Positions 60,341 through 64,000 of a stretch of 64,000 nucleotides of DNA are shown here, in pieces (positions within the stretch are counted from its first letter, which is position 1; each line of letters begins with the position of its first letter). The notes beneath the pieces were generated by a model, which saw nothing but the letters and a program-made list of their open reading frames with translations, did no database searches and was not told the DNA's origin. The position numbers and the translations under genes were made by a program. Source of the stretch: G958295645 sp965242735 (lineage in GTDB: Bacteria > Gemmatimonadota > Gemmatimonadetes > Longimicrobiales > Gaopeijiaceae); contig OZ251497.1 in NCBI GenBank assembly GCA_965242735.1, forward strand, positions 2,046,001 to 2,110,000. Reading direction: 5' to 3'.

Positions 60341-61273
60341 CTGGACCTGGACGGCTACGTCCGCAAGGCCGGCCTGCCGCATGCGCGCCGGGACGTGCCC
60401 CTGGGGCCGTTGACCACGTTTCGGATCGGCGGCCCCGCGGACATGTTCGTGCACGCCCGCACCAACGACGAGTTCTGCCGCGCCGTCCAGGCCGCCCGCG
60501 AGCTGGGCATCCCGCACTTCGTCCTGGGCCGCGGCGCCAACATTCTCGTGGGCGACCGGGGATTTCGCGGCGTCGTCGTTCGCTGCGGCATGTCCGAGAC
60601 GCGCTTCCTGCCCGGGGGGCGCGTGCGCGCGGGCGCGGGGCTGGACACCTTTCCCGACTTGATCGACGCCACCGTCGAGAGAGGGCTGGGGGGCATCCAC
60701 CACTTCGCGGGCATTCCCAGCACGGTGGGCGGAGCCGTCTGGCAGAATCTCCACTTCCTGGAGCCGGCGCCCAAGCGCGAGCGGACGGTCTTCTGGGAAG
60801 AAGCGATGACCGGGGCCACGATTCTCGACCCGGAGGGCCGCGTGCGAGATGTCGACGCCGACTACTTCCGCTTCGGATACGACTACAGCGTCATTCACGA
60901 CACCGGCGATCTGGTGTTGGACGTGACGCTCCAGCTGGCGCCGACGCCCGAGCCGGAGCTGCGCCGCGTGATTCGCGAGAACTTGGCGTGGCGCGCCGCG
61001 CGGCACCCCGACTTGCGGCTCTACCCCTGCGCGGGCTCCATCTTCAAGAAGATCGACGGCGTCGGGGCCGGGCGCCTGGTCGACGAGTGCGGCTTGAAGG
61101 GGCGCACCCACGGCGCAGCCCAAATCTTCCGGAAGCACGCCAACATCATCGTGAACCTGGGCGGGGCCGCCGCGAGCGACGTGCGCGCCCTGATCGACTT
61201 GGCGCAGTCCACGGTGCGCCTCGAGCTGGGCTACGAACTCGAGCCGGAGATCGCCTTCGTCGGCGAGTTCTGA
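60341..61273 (+). CDS. murB: UDP-N-acetylenolpyruvoylglucosamine reductase
   Basis: FAD enzyme reducing the MurA product to UDP-MurNAc. 310 residues: TTFRIGGPADMFV (near 25), GRGANILVGDRGFRG, GIPSTVGGAVWQN, the catalytic Ser in CAGSIFKK (near 232), and the late KHANIIVN and LGYELEPE. No ATG, GTG or TTG lies between the upstream in-frame stop and the GTG at 60395. A CTG at 60341 with GGAGAG 4 bases upstream gives the right N-terminal length, so CTG initiation is proposed; GTG 60395 is the fallback. Confidence 0.93.
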   Translation: MDLDGYVRKAGLPHARRDVPLGPLTTFRIGGPADMFVHARTNDEFCRAVQAARELGIPHFVLGRGANILVGDRGFRGVVVRCGMSETRFLPGGRVRAGAGLDTFPDLIDATVERGLGGIHHFAGIPSTVGGAVWQNLHFLEPAPKRERTVFWEEAMTGATILDPEGRVRDVDADYFRFGYDYSVIHDTGDLVLDVTLQLAPTPEPELRRVIRENLAWRAARHPDLRLYPCAGSIFKKIDGVGAGRLVDECGLKGRTHGAAQIFRKHANIIVNLGGAAASDVRALIDLAQSTVRLELGYELEPEIAFVGEF

Positions 61274-61306
61274 TCCGCCGCGCGGGCGGCGTCAGCGAGC
61301 AACAAA

Positions 61307-61329
61307 TGGCCCGCACCGAGGGCGGGCCA
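61307..61329 (-). terminator. Terminator downstream of the esterase gene
   Basis: Perfect 8-base stem TGGCCCGC/GCGGGCCA with a 7-base loop. On the minus strand it is followed by TTTGTT, so it works best as the terminator of the MATE-esterase transcript; the stem may also slow murB transcripts. Confidence 0.55.
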
Positions 61330-61465
61330 CCTCCAGCGTGCTCATGGGCCTACCGCTGGCGCTCGGCGCGGCGCCGGATCGCAGCCGTTTCCGGCGCACG
61401 GCATGACCCGCACGATCAGCTGCTCGATCTCGCCGCTCCCAGCGCGCACATGGCGCCCGCGCACG

Positions 61466-62146
61466 TCAGCGCGCGAACGAGCGAGCCAAGTCCCGCACGA
61501 CGTCCGAGTCGATCTGGTGGCCGCCCGAAAACACGCGCCGCCGACAAGCCACGCCCGCCGCCGCGAAGCGCCGGTCCTCCTCGCGGTCGGCCTGCTCGCC
61601 GGCCGCCGGATCGCGGTCGCCGAAGACCGAGACCACCGCCGACCCGGCCAATCGCCGCGCAATTCCGGCTTCCGGCGGGAGACGCGAGCCCCACAGCACG
61701 ACCGCGTCGACCGGCGTGTCGCCCAAGGCCGCCCAGCGCGCCGCGGCGTGTCCGCCCTGCGAGAAGCCGAGCGCCACGATCTTGGGCCGCGCCGCGCCCG
61801 GTGCGGCGCCCCGCCAGTCCGCCAGCGCTTGCTCCGCCAGCGCGTCCAAGTAGGCCACGTAGTCCCGGATTTCCGCTTCGCGGTCCACGCGCGTCATCCA
61901 GCTCGCGCCCACGCGGGCGTCGCCGTCGTGCGCACCGGACGCCGGATCCACGTAGAACCGGCTGAGCGCTTCCGGGGCCACCACGAACGCGCCCTCGGCG
62001 GCCGCGGAGGCGAAGCGGCGGAGAAAGCGGTCCGCCGACTGCCGGTACCCGTGGCAGACGAACCAGACCTGCGTGGTCTCCGCCGCAAGGCCGCCCAGCG
62101 CGAAGTACCGCGCCGAGCGCAACACGCGGATGCGGCCCTGCGTCAT
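61466..62146 (-). CDS. Alpha/beta-hydrolase, phospholipase/carboxylesterase family
   Basis: 226 residues. The nucleophile elbow LGFSQGGHAAARW (Ser near 131), a late Asp in VFGDRDP and His in FSGGHQID complete the triad; the start has WFVCHGYRQSADRF, as in the YpfH/carboxylesterase group. Probably a cytoplasmic esterase with unknown substrate. The segment encoding QADREEDRRFAA is the same DNA found as an exact repeat at 59.6 kb. It is 29 bases after the MATE gene. Confidence 0.85.
   Translation of the reverse strand: MTQGRIRVLRSARYFALGGLAAETTQVWFVCHGYRQSADRFLRRFASAAAEGAFVVAPEALSRFYVDPASGAHDGDARVGASWMTRVDREAEIRDYVAYLDALAEQALADWRGAAPGAARPKIVALGFSQGGHAAARWAALGDTPVDAVVLWGSRLPPEAGIARRLAGSAVVSVFGDRDPAAGEQADREEDRRFAAAGVACRRRVFSGGHQIDSDVVRDLARSFAR
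61558..61595. repeat. 38-base exact repeat, copy 2 (inside esterase)
   Basis: Matches 59638-59675 exactly and encodes part of the late region of the esterase on the minus strand. Being coding here, it is likely the parent copy. Confidence 0.85.
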
Positions 62147-62175
62147 GTCCGGCCCCTGCCCGGCACGGCCGCCGC

Positions 62176-63585
62176 TCACGTCCCCGGCCGCGACAGCGAG
62201 AAGCGCTCCAACGGTCCCCGAAACCGCTTCCACGTCCGCCCCAGCAACAGGACCGCCGCGATCCCCAGCCCGACCGCCAATCCCCACCACAGCCCCACCG
62301 GCCCCATCCCCGCCCGGAAGCCGCACCACAAGCTCACGGGCATCCCCACCAACCAGAATCCGAGAATGTTGTAGACCAGCGGCCTGAACGTGTCGGCCAC
62401 CCCGCGCAGCAGTCCAGCGCACACGACCTGCAGTCCGTCGAACATCTGGAAGCAGGCCGCCACCGGCAGCAGCGCCGCGGCCACGGCCACGGCCTGCGGG
62501 TCGGCGCTGAACAGCGCGGCGATCGGGCCGGGCAGCCCGGCGAAGACGGCGGCCGTCACCGTCATGGCCGCGCAGCACGCCAGGAGAGCGGCCCCGGCGA
62601 AGCGGCGCGCACCGTCCGGCGCGCGCTCGCCCACCGACTTGCCCACCAAGACGGCGCCCGCCTGCGCGATCCCGACCGGCACCATGAAGGCGAACGCGGC
62701 CAAGTTCAACGCCACCTGATGGCCCGCGAGCGCCTCCGCGCCGAGCCAGCCCATCGCGATCCCGATCGCCCCGAACGCCCCGAACTCGAGCAGCATGTGG
62801 CCCCCGACGGGCGCGCCCAGCCGCACCATTCCGGCCAACGGACGCCAAGCGGCGGCGTCGCGCCGAGGCCGCCGGGCGTACGGCGCCAGCACGCGCCAGC
62901 CCGCCGCCAGCACGCCCACGCACATGAACCACCGCGAAACGCTCGTGGCCCACCCCGAGCCCACCGCGCCCATCGCGGGCAAGCCCAAGTTGCCGAAAAC
63001 CAGGACCCAGTTGGCGAACGCGTTGAGCCCGTTGGCCAGCACGACCGTCCACACGACCGGCGCGACCCGGCCCAGCGCCTGCATGCTCTGGCGGAACACG
63101 AGAAACCCGTAGAACGGCAGCATCCCGGCGATCAGCGCCCGCGCGTACGCGGCCGCCAGCGGCGCCACTTCGGGCGGCTGGCGCAAGAGGACCAGAACCG
63201 GCTCGGCGCAGGCGAGAAGCGCCGACGCCACCACGGCGAGGACGGCGCTCATGGCCAGCCCTCGCTGCACGGCGAGCTCGATGCCGTCCTCGTCTCCCGC
63301 GCCGAACGCCTGGGACACCAGCGGATCGAGCGCGAGCAGCAGCCCCATCCCGAAGACCGAGACCCCGAAGAAGTACAAGTTGCCCAGCGCCACGGCGGCC
63401 AGCTCGGTCGCCGACACGCGCCCCACCATGGCCGTGTCCACCAGCCCTTGCGCGACGATCCCCAGCTGCACGACCACCACGGGCGCCGCCAAGCCCAGCA
63501 GGCGTCCCATCTGGTCGCGGCCCGGCGCGAACGCCGCCAGCCCGAGCCTGCCTCGTGTCAACGAAGAACCGGCGACGCCGTCCAA
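62176..63585 (-). CDS. MATE-family multidrug/sodium efflux pump
   Basis: 469 residues with about twelve hydrophobic helices in two related halves. First-half signature: LAAPVVVVQLGIVAQGLVDT and MVGRVSATELAAVALGN; second half: GAPVGGHMLLEFGAFGAI and AGHQVALNLAAFAFMVPVGI. It exports cationic compounds by Na+ or H+ antiport. The first start in frame is TTG 63585; an ATG at 63510, directly before the first helix, may be the true start. It is probably co-transcribed with the esterase. Confidence 0.92.
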   Translation of the reverse strand: MDGVAGSSLTRGRLGLAAFAPGRDQMGRLLGLAAPVVVVQLGIVAQGLVDTAMVGRVSATELAAVALGNLYFFGVSVFGMGLLLALDPLVSQAFGAGDEDGIELAVQRGLAMSAVLAVVASALLACAEPVLVLLRQPPEVAPLAAAYARALIAGMLPFYGFLVFRQSMQALGRVAPVVWTVVLANGLNAFANWVLVFGNLGLPAMGAVGSGWATSVSRWFMCVGVLAAGWRVLAPYARRPRRDAAAWRPLAGMVRLGAPVGGHMLLEFGAFGAIGIAMGWLGAEALAGHQVALNLAAFAFMVPVGIAQAGAVLVGKSVGERAPDGARRFAGAALLACCAAMTVTAAVFAGLPGPIAALFSADPQAVAVAAALLPVAACFQMFDGLQVVCAGLLRGVADTFRPLVYNILGFWLVGMPVSLWCGFRAGMGPVGLWWGLAVGLGIAAVLLLGRTWKRFRGPLERFSLSRPGT

Positions 63586-63621
63586 GCCGCGCCGGCCCGC
63601 AAGACGACGCGGCCCGCCGGG

Positions 63622-64000
63622 CTAATCGTCCGCGGTCCCCGCCGAGCCGGCTTCCATTGCCTTGCGCGGCAACGTGATCAGAAACTCCGTGTACTCGCCT
63701 TCTTCGGTCTCGACGCGCATCTCGCCGCCGTGCTCCTGGACGATCTCGCGCGAGATCGACAGGCCCAAGCCCGTCCCCTGCGTGCCGGTCTTGGTCGTGA
63801 AGAAGGGGTCGAAGATCTTCTCCACCACGCTCGGAGGGATCCCCGTGCCGTTGTCCCGGACCGAGATCAGCACCGAGTCGTCCATGCCCTTCGTCTTCAG
63901 CCGGACAGCGGGCGAGTAGCCGGAGTCCTGCTCTTTCTTGCGGCGCGCGTCGGTGGCTTGGCAGCCGTTGGTGATGACGTTCAGGAACACCCGGCTGAGG
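63622..64000 (-). CDS. Sensor histidine kinase, C-terminal part
   Basis: Only the last 125 or so residues are inside the window; the gene continues past the right edge. The ATPase domain is clear: N-box NVITNGCQAT, G1 RDNGTGIPP, F-box FDPFFTTK and G2 GTQGTGLGLSI. The class resembles NtrB/ATP-binding kinases without a fused receiver. The stop is 36 bases from the MATE start. Input domains are not visible. Confidence 0.9.
   Translation of the reverse strand, partial: LSRVFLNVITNGCQATDARRKKEQDSGYSPAVRLKTKGMDDSVLISVRDNGTGIPPSVVEKIFDPFFTTKTGTQGTGLGLSISREIVQEHGGEMRVETEEGEYTEFLITLPRKAMEAGSAGTADD

Overview
This is one contiguous 64 kb stretch of a high-GC bacterial chromosome. It is densely coded and mostly housekeeping, with one clearly foreign-looking low-GC patch at about 19.3-20.8 kb. 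The gene set fits a diderm of the FCB/Gemmatimonadota kind: a short primary-type sigma factor without region 1.1, a GlmU-like split nucleotidyltransferase, a bacillithiol-type deacetylase, TolC/HlyD export genes, an outer-membrane-style lipoprotein and a short EF-Ts. I favour Gemmatimonadota, but this is inference from gene content, not a phylogeny.

Layout. 0-7.4 kb (minus strand): start of infB, nusA with a structured leader, then a 1704-residue SF1 helicase-nuclease that follows murA by 7 bases. 7.4-15.5 kb: murA; a plus-strand membrane-anchored coiled-coil gene; a small CRISPR-like repeat cluster; and the minus operon lipoprotein-serS-histidine kinase-uvrD. 15.7-23.3 kb (plus strand): manC, a GlmU-like gene and a WalJ-type metallo-beta-lactamase, then the low-GC DUF262-HEPN pair, then a cysteine desulfurase and mnmA. 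23.3-31.6 kb (minus strand): the classic translation and envelope operon read as rplM-rpsI-rpsB-tsf-pyrH-frr-uppS-cdsA-dxr-rseP from one good promoter. 31.8-37.7 kb: sigma factor, NtrC-type regulator, an unknown anchored protein, a second cysteine desulfurase and comM. 37.9-40.7 kb: three-gene proton-translocating transhydrogenase. 40.8-45.0 kb: a giant NtrY-like histidine kinase. 45.0-52.2 kb (plus strand): a periplasmic protein, a TolC-HlyD-permease-permease export operon lacking its ATPase, and bshB1. 52.2-59.2 kb (minus strand): an acyl-CoA cluster (B12-binding mutase domain, carboxyltransferase, AtuA, AtuA-like domain, enoyl-CoA hydratase) followed by a small membrane protein and a phosphohexomutase. 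59.8-64 kb: DoxX-like protein, murB, esterase, MATE pump and the end of a histidine kinase.

How it works together. Many adjacent genes share ATGA or GTGA stop/start overlaps, so translation is tightly coupled. Six start codons are preceded by a -10-like hexamer ending only 7-9 bases upstream, which points to leaderless or nearly leaderless mRNAs. Two core genes appear to use rare initiators (ATC for rseP, CTG for murB).

Most notable items: the DUF262-HEPN pair inserted in a housekeeping operon and carrying an apparent late frameshift; a two-to-three-repeat cluster with exact type I-E CRISPR geometry and no cas genes; a mutually exclusive hairpin set with terminator ahead of nusA; a duplicated manC start that creates a 25-codon leader peptide; MurA with Asp in place of the fosfomycin-target Cys; and several short tandem duplications with periods near 72-75 bases at gene ends.
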